Origin: Sphingomonas kyeonggiensis
GTDB lineage: Bacteria; Pseudomonadota; Alphaproteobacteria; Sphingomonadales; Sphingomonadaceae
Direction: 5' to 3'
Assembly (NCBI RefSeq): GCF_014204495.1
Contig: NZ_JACHLN010000001.1
Location: 868,001 to 932,000 of the forward strand
DNA: 64,000 nt
The notes below the pieces were generated by a model, which searched no databases, had not been told where the DNA came from, and saw nothing but the letters and a program-made list of their open reading frames with translations. Below are positions 20,328 to 29,383 of this stretch, one piece after another. Within the stretch, counting starts at the first letter, position 1. Each line of letters opens with the position of its first letter. Made by a program: the position numbers and the translations under genes.

Positions 20328-21248
20328 TCAGGCGGCGAGCTTGCCGAAGCGGCCATGGCGCCGGTAGCGCACCAGCCAGGCCGGCGCGGCGGTGGCGAGC
20401 GGCGTCGGCACCACGCCCAGCGCGGCGAGCCCGGGCAGGTCGCCCGCGACATTGTCCGCCTGGAGCATGCGCCACTGGTCGCGTGTGATCGGCGTGCCCG
20501 GCAGCGCCGCGATCAGCGCGCCGATCGGATCGGGCAGCTCGGCAAAGGTCGGGTTGTGGCCGGTCGCCCCGGCCAGCCAGCGGAACAGGCCCGCCATGGT
20601 CAGCGTGTCTGCACCGGCCAGCGCATAGGTCTTGCCCGCATGCGCTTCCGGATCGGCGAGCGCGGCGGCGACTGCCCTGGCGACGTCGACGACATAGACC
20701 GGCTGGAAGCGCACGTCCGCGCGCAGCACCGGCACCACCGGCCCCATGCCGACCATCGCGGCGAAGCGATTGGTGAACTGGTCTTCGCGGCCGAAGATGA
20801 AGGACGGGCGCAGGAGGATCGCGTCCGGAAACGCCTGGCGCACCGCCGCCTCGCCCGCCGCCTTGGTCCGGCCATAGGCGGAGGCGGAATCGGCCTCAGC
20901 GCCCAGCGCGGAGAAATGGATCAGCGTCCCCACCCCGGCCGCCTTGGCGGCTTCGGCGACATTGCGCGCGCCACCGGCGTTGACGGCGTCGAAATCGCCC
21001 TTGAGCACGCCGACCAGGTTGATGACCGCATCCGCCCCGGCAACCGCGGCGGCAACCGTATCGGGCCGGGTCACATCGGCGGCGACGAACTGGGTCTGGC
21101 CGAGATCGCCGAGCGGCTTGAGGAACCAGGCGTCGCGCGGACGGCGCTGCGCGATGCGCACCCGGGCGCCCGCGGCAAGCAGTTCCTGGGCGACATAGCG
21201 GCCGACGAAACCGCCGCCGCCGATCAGCACTACGAGTTTGTCCTTCAT
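20328..21248 (-). CDS. NDUFA9-like NAD(P)-binding SDR protein
   Basis: 306-residue extended/atypical short-chain dehydrogenase-like protein. The Rossmann motif VVLIGGGGFVGRYVAQELL is at the N-terminus, and the active-site-like SALGAEADSASAYGRTKAAGE carries YxxxK. The pattern FRQP-like (RFQPVYVVDVARAVAAAL) and length match the bacterial complex I NDUFA9-subunit-like group. In eukaryotes this subunit is an accessory of NADH dehydrogenase. In bacteria the role is unclear. Probably co-transcribed with uppP. Confidence 0.8.
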   Translation of the reverse strand: MKDKLVVLIGGGGFVGRYVAQELLAAGARVRIAQRRPRDAWFLKPLGDLGQTQFVAADVTRPDTVAAAVAGADAVINLVGVLKGDFDAVNAGGARNVAEAAKAAGVGTLIHFSALGAEADSASAYGRTKAAGEAAVRQAFPDAILLRPSFIFGREDQFTNRFAAMVGMGPVVPVLRADVRFQPVYVVDVARAVAAALADPEAHAGKTYALAGADTLTMAGLFRWLAGATGHNPTFAELPDPIGALIAALPGTPITRDQWRMLQADNVAGDLPGLAALGVVPTPLATAAPAWLVRYRRHGRFGKLAA

Positions 21249-21374
21249 GCCCTTTTCCCGGCTTCCCGCCTTGTAGAATATGCCTCGCGGCAGACCCCTA
21301 TCCCATGCCCCGCACCGGGCGGGGAGGCAAGCACCACATGGTTTGGGTGGGCCGTGCCTGCGACCGGCGGTGGC

Positions 21375-22334
21375 CTAGACTTTCCGCGAAACGCAGCGAA
21401 AGCCGATATGGCTGGTCGCGCTGTCGATCTGCTGCGGATGGCGCGCCGCCGGACGGTAGCGCTGGCAATAATTGACCGCGCACAGATGCGAGCCGCCCTT
21501 GAGCACCCGCCGCCCGATCTTCGATCCCGGCGCATGCGACTCGAAACTGTCGCCGATCGTGGCGCCGCGCGGGTTCACCGCCTCGCAGCAGCTGCCCTTG
21601 CCCGGCTGCGGTGCGCCATACCAGTCGCGCGTCCACTCCCAGACATTGCCGATCATGTCGGACAGGCCATAGCCATTGGCCGGGAAGCTGCCCACCGCCG
21701 TCGTGCGATACTGGTCGTCGGGCTTGAGCGTCGCGAAGGGGAACATGCCCTGCCAGTAATTGGCGAGGATCGCGCCGTCCGGCGCCAGCACGTCGCCCCA
21801 GGCATATTCCTTGTCGACCAGCCCGCCGCGCGCCGCGAACTCCCATTCGGCCTCGGTCGGCAGCGCCTTGCCCGCCCATTTGGCATAGGCATCGGCATCC
21901 TCGAACGCGACATGGACGACCGGATGGTCCTCGATCCCCGCGATGCTGCTGTCCGGCCCGGTTGGATGCCGCCAGTCGGCACCGGGCACGAACGCCCACC
22001 ACTGGCCATGATCGTCGAGCGACACCGGCTGGGGCGTGCGCTGGAACACCAGCGAACCCGCCACCGCCAGCGCCGGGTCCATCCCCGGATAGTCCTTCGG
22101 ATCGGGCGCCTTCTCGACAAAGGTCCGGTACCCCGTTGCCGCGACGAACTCGGCGAACTGCGCATTGGTGACCAGCGCCTCGTCGATCCAGAAGCTGTCC
22201 ACCCGCACCCGGCGGAGCGGACGCTCCTCCTCGTAGAATTGCTCCGATCCCATGGTGAAGCTGCCGCCGGGGATCAGCTTCATGCCTTGGTGCGAGACCG
22301 GGCGGGCGGCGGAGCGAGGCGCGACCTTCTTCAT
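21375..22334 (-). CDS. Formylglycine-generating enzyme (SUMF1) family protein
   Basis: 319 residues. Formylglycine-generating enzymes oxidise a Cys in CxPxR sulfatase motifs to formylglycine. The N-terminal GGSFTMGSEQFYEEERP and central LPTEAEWEFAARGG are family hallmarks. The C-terminal RVLKGGSHLCAVNYCQRYRP has both redox/copper-binding cysteines (Cys285, Cys290) spaced as in the human enzyme, and ends SHIGFRC. This suggests a true sulfatase activator, not a cysteine-less paralogue. No sulfatase gene is in the window. It lies 61 nt downstream of putA on the same strand. No signal peptide, so cytoplasmic. Confidence 0.85.
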   Translation of the reverse strand: MKKVAPRSAARPVSHQGMKLIPGGSFTMGSEQFYEEERPLRRVRVDSFWIDEALVTNAQFAEFVAATGYRTFVEKAPDPKDYPGMDPALAVAGSLVFQRTPQPVSLDDHGQWWAFVPGADWRHPTGPDSSIAGIEDHPVVHVAFEDADAYAKWAGKALPTEAEWEFAARGGLVDKEYAWGDVLAPDGAILANYWQGMFPFATLKPDDQYRTTAVGSFPANGYGLSDMIGNVWEWTRDWYGAPQPGKGSCCEAVNPRGATIGDSFESHAPGSKIGRRVLKGGSHLCAVNYCQRYRPAARHPQQIDSATSHIGFRCVSRKV

Positions 22335-22395
22335 CGCCCTTCCTATGCGGGCCCGCCGCCCCGCCGATCAAGCCCGCGTGTCAGCCGCCCGTCGA

Positions 22396-25300
22396 TCAGC
22401 CGATCGTCATCAGGCTGGCATTGCCGCCGGCCGCGGTGGTGTTGATCGAGATCGACACTTCCTCGAGCAGCAGGTCGAGCGGATAGCCCGAGGCCCCCGC
22501 TGCGAAGAGCGAGACGATCGGCCCATCGCGCCCGGCCAGCTCTGCCGCCAGCGCACCGGCCTCGCCCTCGACCAGCGCGGCGGCAAGCGGCTCGGCGGCA
22601 TCGGGCGCAAAGGCAGCGGCGACATCCGCCGGCAAGCCCTGCGGCAACGCCACGCCCTCGATCGTCCCGCGATTGCCGGTGGCCAGCACCGCCGCCATCT
22701 GCTCGTACAGTCCCGCCAGCGTCGCCGCGCGCAGCAGCAGCCGGCCGCGCGGATGCAGCGCATAGAGGTTGCGCTCGCCCACCGGCCCCGGCAGCTCGCG
22801 CTCCATGCCCAGCGCCGATTCCGCGCCATAACGCCGCGCGATTGCCGCCGCCTTGTCCTCGCCCCGCGCATCGAGCCAGCCGATGAACCCGGCGAGCGGC
22901 GCCGGCGCCGCACTGGCCGATTCGACCGCGACCGGCGCATCCGCGATCATCCGGCCAAGGTACAACGGCCCGCCAGCCTTGGGCCCGGTGCCCGAAAGCC
23001 CGCGCCCGCCGAAGGGCTGCACGCCGACGATCGCGCCGATCACGTTGCGGTTCACATAGAGATTGCCCGCCTTCACGCGCGCGGTGACTTCGGCGACCGT
23101 CTCGTCGAGCCGGGTGTGCAGACCGAAGGTGAGGCCATAGCCGGTCGCGTTGATCGCATCGATCAGCGCGCCCAGGTCGTCGCGACGATAGCGCAGCACG
23201 TGCAGCACCGGGCCGAACACCTCGCGCTCGACATCGGCGATGGCATCGATCTCGATGATCGTCGGCGGCACGAAGGTGCCGTGCCCCGCGGCGGCCGGCA
23301 GGTCCTGCTGCTCGATCCGGTGCCCGCGCGACCGCATCCGGGCGATATGATTCTCGATATTGCTCCGCGCCTCGGCAGTGATCACCGGGCCGGTATCGAC
23401 ATTGAGCACGTCGGTCCGCCCGATGCGCAGTTCCTTGAGCGCGCCCTTGAGCATCGCCAGCGTGCGGTCGGCGACTTCCTCCTGCAGGCAGAGGATGCGC
23501 AGCGCCGAGCAGCGCTGCCCGGCGCTGTCGAACGCCGAGGCGATGACGTCCGCCACCACCTGCTCGGCCAGCGCCGAGCTGTCGACGATCATCGCATTCT
23601 GCCCGCCCGTCTCGGCGACCAGCGGGATCGGCTTGCCGGCCGCTGACAGCCGCGTGGCAAGCTGGCGCTGGATCAGCCGCGCGACTTCGGTCGAACCGGT
23701 GAACATCACCCCCGCCGTCTCCGCCGCGCCGACCAGCGCCGCGCCGATCGGGCCATCGCCCGGCACGAGCTGCAGCGCGTCCGGGGGCACGCCCGCGTCA
23801 TGGAGCAGCGCGACTGCCTGGGCGGCGATCAGCGGCGTCTCCTCGGCCGGCTTGGCGAGCACCGGATTGCCCGCGACCAGAGCCGCGGCAACCTGGCCGG
23901 TGAAGATCGCCAGCGGGAAGTTCCACGGGCTGATGCACACCACCGGGCCGAGCGGCACCTGCGCGGCCCCGAAGGTCGCCCGCGCCTGCGCCGCATAATA
24001 GCGCAGGAAGTCGATCGCCTCGCGCACTTCGGCGATCGCATTGGGCAACGACTTGCCCGCCTCGCGCACGATCAGCCCGAGCAGCACCGGCATCCGCGCC
24101 TGCATCGCATCGGCGGCGCGCTCCAGCATCGCGGCACGCTCGGCAACTGGCGTGGCGGCCCAGTTCGACCCAGCCGCACGCGCAACAGCCGCCGTCGCCG
24201 CCTCGGGCGAAACCTCGATTACCACCCCGACTTCGTCGCGATGATCGGCCGGATTGAGCACCGTGCGCGCTGTGCCCAGGCCATCCGCCGACGCCGAACG
24301 CCAGTCGATCGCGGCACTCTCGCGCAGCGCCTCGCTAAGCGCCGCCAGCACATCTTCATCGCTCAGGTCGAGCCCGTCCGAGTTGCGGCGATCGGGATAG
24401 AGCGCATGCGGCAGCGCGATCTGGTCGTGCGGCGCACCCGGCTTCGCCATCGCCAGCACCTGCTCGACCGGATCGGCGACCAGCTCGGAAACCGGGATCT
24501 CCGGATCGGCGATCCGGTTCACGAAGGACGAATTGGCGCCATTCTCCAGCAGGCGGCGGACCAGATAGGCAAGCAAGGTCTCATGCGTGCCGACCGGCGC
24601 ATAGATGCGGCACGGGCGGTCGAGCTTCGCGCTGCCCACCACCTGTTCGTACAGCGGTTCGCCCATGCCGTGCAGGCACTGGAACTCATACTTGCCCACC
24701 GCAAAGTCCGGCCCGGCCAGTTCATAGATCGTCGCCAGCGTCTGGGCGTTGTGCGTGGCGAATTGCGGAAAGATCCGGTCGGTCGCCGCCAGCAGCTTCC
24801 GCGCGCACGCCACATAGGCGACGTCGGTGTGGAGCTTGCGGGTATAGACCGGGAAGCCCGGCAGCCCGTCGACCTGGGCGCGCTTGATCTCGGCATCCCA
24901 ATAGGCGCCCTTGACCAGCCGCACCATGATCCGGCGGTTCGCCCGCCCGGCCAGATCGATGATCCAGTCGAGCACGAAGGGGCAGCGTTTCCCGTATGCT
25001 TGAACGACAAAGCCGAGCCCGTCCCAGCCGGCCAGGTCCGGATCGAGCGCCAGGCTCTCGAGCAGGTCGAGCGACAGTTCGAGCCGGTCGGCTTCCTCGG
25101 CATCGATGTTGAGGCCGATGTCATAGTGCCGGGCCAGCGCCGCCAGCGTCTTCACGCGCGGCAGCAGCTCGCCCATCACCCGGTCGACCTGCGCACGGGC
25201 ATAGCGCGGATGCAGCGCCGAGAGCTTGATCGAGATGCCAGGCCCTTCATAGATGCCGCGCCCGGCGGACGCCTTGCCGATCGCATGGATGGCATTCTCG

Positions 25301-25983
25301 TAATCGCGGTAATAGCGCTCGGCATCGGCGCCGGTGGTCGCCGCTTCGCCGAGCATGTCATAGCTGTAGCGGAAGCCCTTCGCCTCTTCGTGCCGGGCGC
25401 GCTTCAATGCCTCCGCGATCGTCTCGCCGGTGACGAACTGCTCGCCCATCATCCGCATCGCCAGATCGATCGCCTTGCGGATCACCGGCTCGCCGGCGCG
25501 CGCAACCACGCGCATCAGCGCGGCGCCCAGCCCGCGATCGTCGGCGCTGTCGACCAGCTTGCCCGTCACCACCAGCGCCCAGGTCGCCGCGTTGACGAAC
25601 AGCGACTTGCCGCCGAGATGCGCGCGCCAGTCGCCATCGGCGAGCTTGTCGCGGATCAGCGCGTCGCGGGTTGCATCGTCGGGAATGCGTAGCAGCGCCT
25701 CGGCCAGGCACATCAGCGCCACGCCTTCCTCGCTCGACAGCGCATATTCCTGCACCAGCGATTCGACCGCGCCGCTGCGCTTGCGGGCGCGCAGGCCGGT
25801 GACCAGCTGCGTTGCCGTCGTGCGGATCGCCGACCGCGTGCCCTCGTCGAGCGTCGCCGCCGCAATCAGCGGGGCCAGCGCCTCCGCCTCGTCACGCCGA
25901 TAGGCGGCGGTGATTGCCTGGCGGAGCGGGGTCTGCTCGCGAACGGGCGGAGCGAAGGCGGCGAAGGGCGCGGGCTGGGTCAT
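22396..25983 (-). CDS. putA: Bifunctional proline dehydrogenase / pyrroline-5-carboxylate dehydrogenase
   Basis: Oxidises proline to glutamate in two steps with substrate channelling. 1195 residues: helical arm (1-130), FAD-dependent PRODH barrel (~150-460, with SIKLSALHPRY and LVKGAYWDAEIKRAQ), aldehyde dehydrogenase domain (~520-1000, with ISPWNFPLAIFTGQ, VAETGGQNAMIVDSSALAEQ and catalytic Cys825 in GQRCSALR), then a C-terminal ALDH-like extension typical of long PutAs. The N-terminal ribbon-helix-helix repressor domain of E. coli PutA is absent. A divergent Lrp-type gene probably does that job. Confidence 0.97.
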   Translation of the reverse strand: MTQPAPFAAFAPPVREQTPLRQAITAAYRRDEAEALAPLIAAATLDEGTRSAIRTTATQLVTGLRARKRSGAVESLVQEYALSSEEGVALMCLAEALLRIPDDATRDALIRDKLADGDWRAHLGGKSLFVNAATWALVVTGKLVDSADDRGLGAALMRVVARAGEPVIRKAIDLAMRMMGEQFVTGETIAEALKRARHEEAKGFRYSYDMLGEAATTGADAERYYRDYENAIHAIGKASAGRGIYEGPGISIKLSALHPRYARAQVDRVMGELLPRVKTLAALARHYDIGLNIDAEEADRLELSLDLLESLALDPDLAGWDGLGFVVQAYGKRCPFVLDWIIDLAGRANRRIMVRLVKGAYWDAEIKRAQVDGLPGFPVYTRKLHTDVAYVACARKLLAATDRIFPQFATHNAQTLATIYELAGPDFAVGKYEFQCLHGMGEPLYEQVVGSAKLDRPCRIYAPVGTHETLLAYLVRRLLENGANSSFVNRIADPEIPVSELVADPVEQVLAMAKPGAPHDQIALPHALYPDRRNSDGLDLSDEDVLAALSEALRESAAIDWRSASADGLGTARTVLNPADHRDEVGVVIEVSPEAATAAVARAAGSNWAATPVAERAAMLERAADAMQARMPVLLGLIVREAGKSLPNAIAEVREAIDFLRYYAAQARATFGAAQVPLGPVVCISPWNFPLAIFTGQVAAALVAGNPVLAKPAEETPLIAAQAVALLHDAGVPPDALQLVPGDGPIGAALVGAAETAGVMFTGSTEVARLIQRQLATRLSAAGKPIPLVAETGGQNAMIVDSSALAEQVVADVIASAFDSAGQRCSALRILCLQEEVADRTLAMLKGALKELRIGRTDVLNVDTGPVITAEARSNIENHIARMRSRGHRIEQQDLPAAAGHGTFVPPTIIEIDAIADVEREVFGPVLHVLRYRRDDLGALIDAINATGYGLTFGLHTRLDETVAEVTARVKAGNLYVNRNVIGAIVGVQPFGGRGLSGTGPKAGGPLYLGRMIADAPVAVESASAAPAPLAGFIGWLDARGEDKAAAIARRYGAESALGMERELPGPVGERNLYALHPRGRLLLRAATLAGLYEQMAAVLATGNRGTIEGVALPQGLPADVAAAFAPDAAEPLAAALVEGEAGALAAELAGRDGPIVSLFAAGASGYPLDLLLEEVSISINTTAAGGNASLMTIG

Positions 25984-26081
25984 GCGCCCAATATAATCGC
26001 TTCGCGCAGGTCGATCCGACTTATCAGCGCCACTTCACAGGCAGGATCGCCATATTATCGGCCATCTGCTAGGCGGAAATC
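25984..26081. promoter_or_regulatory. putA/putR divergent promoter region
   Basis: 98 nt between divergent starts, locally AT-rich (GCCATATTATCGG, CCAATATAATCG). By analogy with putR-putA pairs it should carry Lrp-type binding sites controlling putA. I could not define exact boxes. Confidence 0.45.
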
Positions 26082-26543
26082 ATGAAAAGGCCTGCCCCCG
26101 CAGTCGAATTGGACGAGTTCGACCGCAAGATTCTCGCCGCTTTGGCCGAAGATGGCCGGATGACCGTCACCGAACTCGCCAAAAGGGTGGGACTGTCCAA
26201 GACCCCGGCGCAGGTCCGCCTGAAGCGGCTGACCGACAGCGGCGTGATCCGCGGCTTCCGCGCGATCATCGATCCCGCCCGGCTCGGCCTCGATCATATC
26301 GCCTTCACCGAAGTGAAGCTGGCCGATACCCGCGAAAAGGCGCTGCAGGAGTTCAACGCCGCCGTTCGCCGCATCCCCGAAGTCGAGGAATGCCACATGC
26401 TGGCGAGCAATTTCGACTATCTGCTCAAGGTCCGCACCGCCGATATCCGCCGCTACCGGATCGTGCTCGGCGAGAAGATCTCCAGCCTGCCCCATGTCGC
26501 CAGCACCTCCACCTATGTCGCGATGGAGACGGTGAAGGACTGA
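26082..26543 (+). CDS. putR: Lrp/AsnC family regulator, probable proline-responsive activator of putA
   Basis: 153 residues: N-terminal winged helix-turn-helix (DEFDRKILAALAEDGRMTVT, then LAKRVGLSKTPAQVRLKRL) and a C-terminal RAM/ligand domain (HMLASNFDYLLKVRTADI). The SKTPAQVRLKRLTDSG form of the recognition helix is typical of the PutR branch. It is divergent from putA with 98 nt between them, as known for PutR in other alphaproteobacteria. The role as proline sensor is inferred from position and branch. Confidence 0.88.
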   Translation: MKRPAPAVELDEFDRKILAALAEDGRMTVTELAKRVGLSKTPAQVRLKRLTDSGVIRGFRAIIDPARLGLDHIAFTEVKLADTREKALQEFNAAVRRIPEVEECHMLASNFDYLLKVRTADIRRYRIVLGEKISSLPHVASTSTYVAMETVKD

Positions 26544-26547
26544 GCCG

Positions 26548-26737
26548 CTTGCAATGTAGGATTTCGCCTGCTTGGCTCGCGCTGCCGGCACCATGGCCGG
26601 CCGCTCTTTGAACCGTCAGGCAAATAGGATCCCATACGCGCAACAATCTTTCGAGACGCAGCGCGCTTCCGAGAAAACAGGGCAAATAACGGCCCGAAAA
26701 AACTGCTCTTGGTCTGTACTTTGTGTACTTTCGCGAG
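26548..26737 (+). repeat. Dispersed intergenic repeat, copy A (~190 bp)
   Basis: Begins CTTGCAATGTAGGATTTCGC four nt after the putR stop and ends near TGTACTTTGTGTACTTTCGC. Aligned with copy B (42083-42273, opposite strand) it shares the start, a middle part (GGCAAATAACGGCCCG versus GGAAAATAGCGGCCCG) and the TGTACTTxGTGTACTTT end. Copy C at 4183 keeps only the first third. The gene-free stretch 26544-26875 holds this repeat plus the palindrome at 26790-26866. No gene seen. Confidence 0.75.
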
Positions 26738-26789
26738 TCTGGGTCGGGCACCTGTTGGCGCAAAACAAGTGCGACGCTCAACTCTTCTG

Positions 26790-26866
26790 TTCCCCGGCGA
26801 AAGCCGGGGCCCAGGGTTTCTTTGCCGAATCGCTTGCGACCCTGGACCCCGGCTTTCGCCGGGGAA
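26790..26866. repeat. Long composite palindrome (CCCCGGCGAAAGCCGGGG type)
   Basis: Left arm TCCCCGGCGAAAGCCGGGG plus CCCAGGG and right arm CCCTGG plus CCCCGGCTTTCGCCGGGG face each other across about 25 nt. Each arm is itself palindromic. Nearly the same structure recurs at 42293-42369, and weaker forms at 3594 and 49945. Located 10 nt beyond the phospholipase D-like gene stop, it may also end that transcript. Confidence 0.85.
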
Positions 26867-26875
26867 CAGCCAATC

Positions 26876-28099
26876 CTACCCCAAAGGCCGGCGGCCATCC
26901 GGCCCGAAATTCAGCCGCCGCGTGACGTTATAGTCGAGCACCGCCATCACGAAATACGCCGCCGCCTGCTTGATCCGCGTCCAGGGGCCGGTGCGCGCCT
27001 TGTAGAGCTCCGGCGTGATCCGCTCGGACTGCGCGATTTCGCCATCGATGAAGCCGCGGATATAGCCGGCGAAGGCCTTGTCCTCGATCCGGAACATCAG
27101 CTCGAGGTTGAGGAACATCGATCGGATGTCGAAATTGGCCGAGCCGATGTTCACGACATCGTCGATCAGGAACAGCTTCGCGTGCAGCTTGGTCGGCTGG
27201 TACTCGTAGATCTGCACGCGCTTGCGCAGCAGGCCCGCATAGGTGAAGCGCGCCGCCCAGATCGCCGCGCCGTGATCGAGCTTGGAGGGCAGCACCAGCC
27301 GCACCTGCCCGCGCTTGCCCGCCCGGTCGAGCCGGCGGAGCATCGCCGGGTTGGGCGCGAAATAGGCGGCAATGATGTCGATCGACCTGGCCTGCTCCAT
27401 GTCGCGCTTGACCACCCGCGCCCAGGGCGAGAGCCGCCGCATCGGCCCGCCGAGCAGCCAGCGGGTCTTGCCCTCGGGCTCGCTCCAGGCACGCAGCGTG
27501 CGGCCGAGCCGGCGCAGCGACGGCCGGGGCTGCTTGGCCCAGTTCGACAGCGAATCGAAATAGCCGACCAGCCGCCGCGCCGCCAGCCCCTCGACCACCA
27601 GGCCGAGGTCGCGCCACGCCGCTTCGTCGATCGTCCCGAAATAGCTGTCTTCGATGTTGAACCCGCCGACGATGACGCGCTCTTCATCGGCCAGCGCCAG
27701 CTTCTGGTGGTTGCGCAGCAGGTAGCGCCGCCCCCAGCGCGGGACGAAGCGGCACACATCCACCCCGGCCGCGTGCAGCGGATCGAAGAAGCGCCGGCTC
27801 TGGGCATGCTCGCTGCCCAGTCCGTCGACGATCAGGCTGACGCGCACCCCCCGCGCCGCCGCGTCGATCAGCGCCTGGCGCACCGCGGCGCCGGCCTCGT
27901 CATCGACATAGATGTAATAGAGCACGCGCAGCGAGCGTTCGGCGCGGCGCATCAGGTCGAGCAGCGCTTCCAGCCGCTCGGGCCCGTCGGGCAGCAGCGT
28001 CAGCCGGTTGCCCTCGACCTCGAAGCTCGGCTGGGAAAATTCCATCGGGCCGTGATGCGGGAGCGGCGGGACGGGGGCAAGGGGGGCGAGCGCTTCCAT
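26876..28099 (-). CDS. Phospholipase D-like / cardiolipin synthase-type protein
   Basis: 407 residues from ATG 28099 (alternative ATG 28045 gives 389). Neither start has a strong ribosome-binding site. Two HKD motifs are intact: HQKLALAD (His131, Lys133, Asp138) and HAKLFLID (His306, Lys308, Asp313), each followed by GG/SANFD-type turns, so it should act as a phosphatidyl-transferase or phosphodiesterase. It lacks the two N-terminal transmembrane helices of ClsA and looks closer to ClsB/ClsC-like soluble or peripheral enzymes. Cardiolipin synthesis is likely but not proven. Divergent from rpoZ. Confidence 0.8.
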   Translation of the reverse strand: MEALAPLAPVPPLPHHGPMEFSQPSFEVEGNRLTLLPDGPERLEALLDLMRRAERSLRVLYYIYVDDEAGAAVRQALIDAAARGVRVSLIVDGLGSEHAQSRRFFDPLHAAGVDVCRFVPRWGRRYLLRNHQKLALADEERVIVGGFNIEDSYFGTIDEAAWRDLGLVVEGLAARRLVGYFDSLSNWAKQPRPSLRRLGRTLRAWSEPEGKTRWLLGGPMRRLSPWARVVKRDMEQARSIDIIAAYFAPNPAMLRRLDRAGKRGQVRLVLPSKLDHGAAIWAARFTYAGLLRKRVQIYEYQPTKLHAKLFLIDDVVNIGSANFDIRSMFLNLELMFRIEDKAFAGYIRGFIDGEIAQSERITPELYKARTGPWTRIKQAAAYFVMAVLDYNVTRRLNFGPDGRRPLG

Positions 28100-28183
28100 G
28101 CGGTTCCACTGAACGTTGCGATAGCGTTCCCAACGCGCCGCACCCGATTCGGTTCGGCACCCCGGGGCCGCAAGCCCATTTTC

Positions 28184-28212
28184 TTGACTTTTCCACAGCC
28201 AGGCCCTAGATC
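28184..28212 (+). promoter_or_regulatory. Sigma-70 type promoter of rpoZ
   Basis: TTGACT at 28184-28189, a 17-bp spacer and TAGATC at 28207-28212. Transcription should start near 28219, about 35 nt before the rpoZ ATG. Confidence 0.65.
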
Positions 28213-28252
28213 GCCGCCTTTCCCGGACACTCCGTTTTTCAAGGAAGCGTAG

Positions 28253-28597
28253 ATGGCGCGCGTCACTGTCGAAGATTGCGTCGACAAGGTTCCCAACCGT
28301 TTCGATCTCGTGCTGTTCGCGGCGCAGCGTGCCCGCCAGATCTCGGGCGGCGCCGAGCTGACCCTCGATCGCGACCGCGATAAAAACCCGGTCGTCGCAC
28401 TGCGCGAAATCGCCGAAGAGACCGTGCGCCCGACGCACCTCGAGGAAGCCGTGGTGTCGAGCCTGCAGCGCGTCCAGATCGACGACGAGGAAGCCCCGGA
28501 CGAAGTCGGCTCGATCGCCGCATCGGCCGAAGCGCTCCGCCTCACCGCCGCGGCGCCGCCGCGCAACCAGAATCTGGGCGGCGACTACGACGGCTGA
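28253..28597 (+). CDS. rpoZ: DNA-directed RNA polymerase omega subunit
   Basis: 114 residues. The omega subunit helps assemble and stabilise beta-prime. Starts [20 protein letters not shown] and continues [11 protein letters not shown] and [14 protein letters not shown], all family-typical. The C-terminal ~45 residues (acidic, then Ala-rich) are variable, as in other alphaproteobacteria. AAGGAAG precedes ATG. Monocistronic, with its own promoter and terminator. It is not next to spoT or gmk here. Confidence 0.97.
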   Translation: MARVTVEDCVDKVPNRFDLVLFAAQRARQISGGAELTLDRDRDKNPVVALREIAEETVRPTHLEEAVVSSLQRVQIDDEEAPDEVGSIAASAEALRLTAAAPPRNQNLGGDYDG

Positions 28598-28615
28598 GCC
28601 GACGAATCGCTGAAC

Positions 28616-28655
28616 AAAAGCAAGGGGCCGGGGGCAACTCCGGCCCTTTTGCTTT
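28616..28655. terminator. Hairpin terminator after rpoZ (bidirectional)
   Basis: AAAAGCAAGGGGCCGG faces CCGGCCCTTTTGCTTT across a short loop. The right arm carries TTTT. It lies 18 nt after the rpoZ stop and 45 nt from the convergent rlmE stop, so it probably serves both. Confidence 0.85.
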
Positions 28656-28699
28656 GGCGGTTCGATTAAACGGACCGGCCCCGACGAGGCCGACGGGAC

Positions 28700-29383
28700 T
28701 TACCCCTCGTCCGCTTCCGCCTTCCGTCCCTTGAAGCCCTGCGCCACCACGAACCATTCCACCGAGCCCTTGCGGCTCGACGGCGGCTTGGCGTGCTTCA
28801 CGGTGGCGAAGCTGCGCTTCATCGCGGCGACGAACTGCGAATCGGCACCGCCGGCGAACACCTTGGCGACAAAGTCACCGCCCGGCTCGAGCACCTGGAT
28901 CGCGAAGTCGAACGCGGCTTCGACCAGGCCCATCGTCCGCAGCGCATCGGTCTGGGGATGGCCGACGGTGTTGGCCGCCATGTCCGAGATGATGAGATCG
29001 GGGTTGCCGCCCAGCTCCTCGATCAGCCGGTCGGGCGCGGCATCGTCCATGAAGTCCATCTGGAGGATGATAGCGCCGTCGATCGGATCGACGGGCAGCA
29101 GGTCGATGCCGACAAGCGGCGCCTTGGGCAGACGCCGCCGCACCACCTGGCTCCAGCCACCCGGCGCCAGGCCAAGATCGAGCACGCGCTTCTTGCCCTT
29201 GAGGAACCCGAACTTCTCGTCGAGCTCTATCAGCTTGTAGGCCGCGCGGCTGCGATAGCCCTCGGCCTTGGCGCGCTTGACGTACGGATCGTTGAGCTGG
29301 CGCTCGAGCCAGCGCGTCGATTGCGCGGTGCGCTTGCGCGCCGTCAATACGCGCGTATGGCCGCGTGCGCCGCCTCTGCTCAC
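28700..29383 (-). CDS. rlmE: 23S rRNA (uridine-2'-O-)-methyltransferase
   Basis: FtsJ/RrmJ-type SAM-dependent enzyme that methylates U2552 (E. coli numbering) in the 50S A-site loop. 227 residues from GTG 29383, supported by GGGAG 7 nt upstream and a GTGA overlap with the ppx/gppA stop. K-D-K-E catalytic residues are visible: SRAAYKL, LIISDMAANTVG, FVAKVF and SVEW. SAM motif is VLDLGLAPGGWSQV. The N-terminal ~30 residues are basic and variable. An in-frame extension upstream would overlap the previous gene heavily and is rejected. Confidence 0.95.
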   Translation of the reverse strand: MSRGGARGHTRVLTARKRTAQSTRWLERQLNDPYVKRAKAEGYRSRAAYKLIELDEKFGFLKGKKRVLDLGLAPGGWSQVVRRRLPKAPLVGIDLLPVDPIDGAIILQMDFMDDAAPDRLIEELGGNPDLIISDMAANTVGHPQTDALRTMGLVEAAFDFAIQVLEPGGDFVAKVFAGGADSQFVAAMKRSFATVKHAKPPSSRKGSVEWFVVAQGFKGRKAEADEG

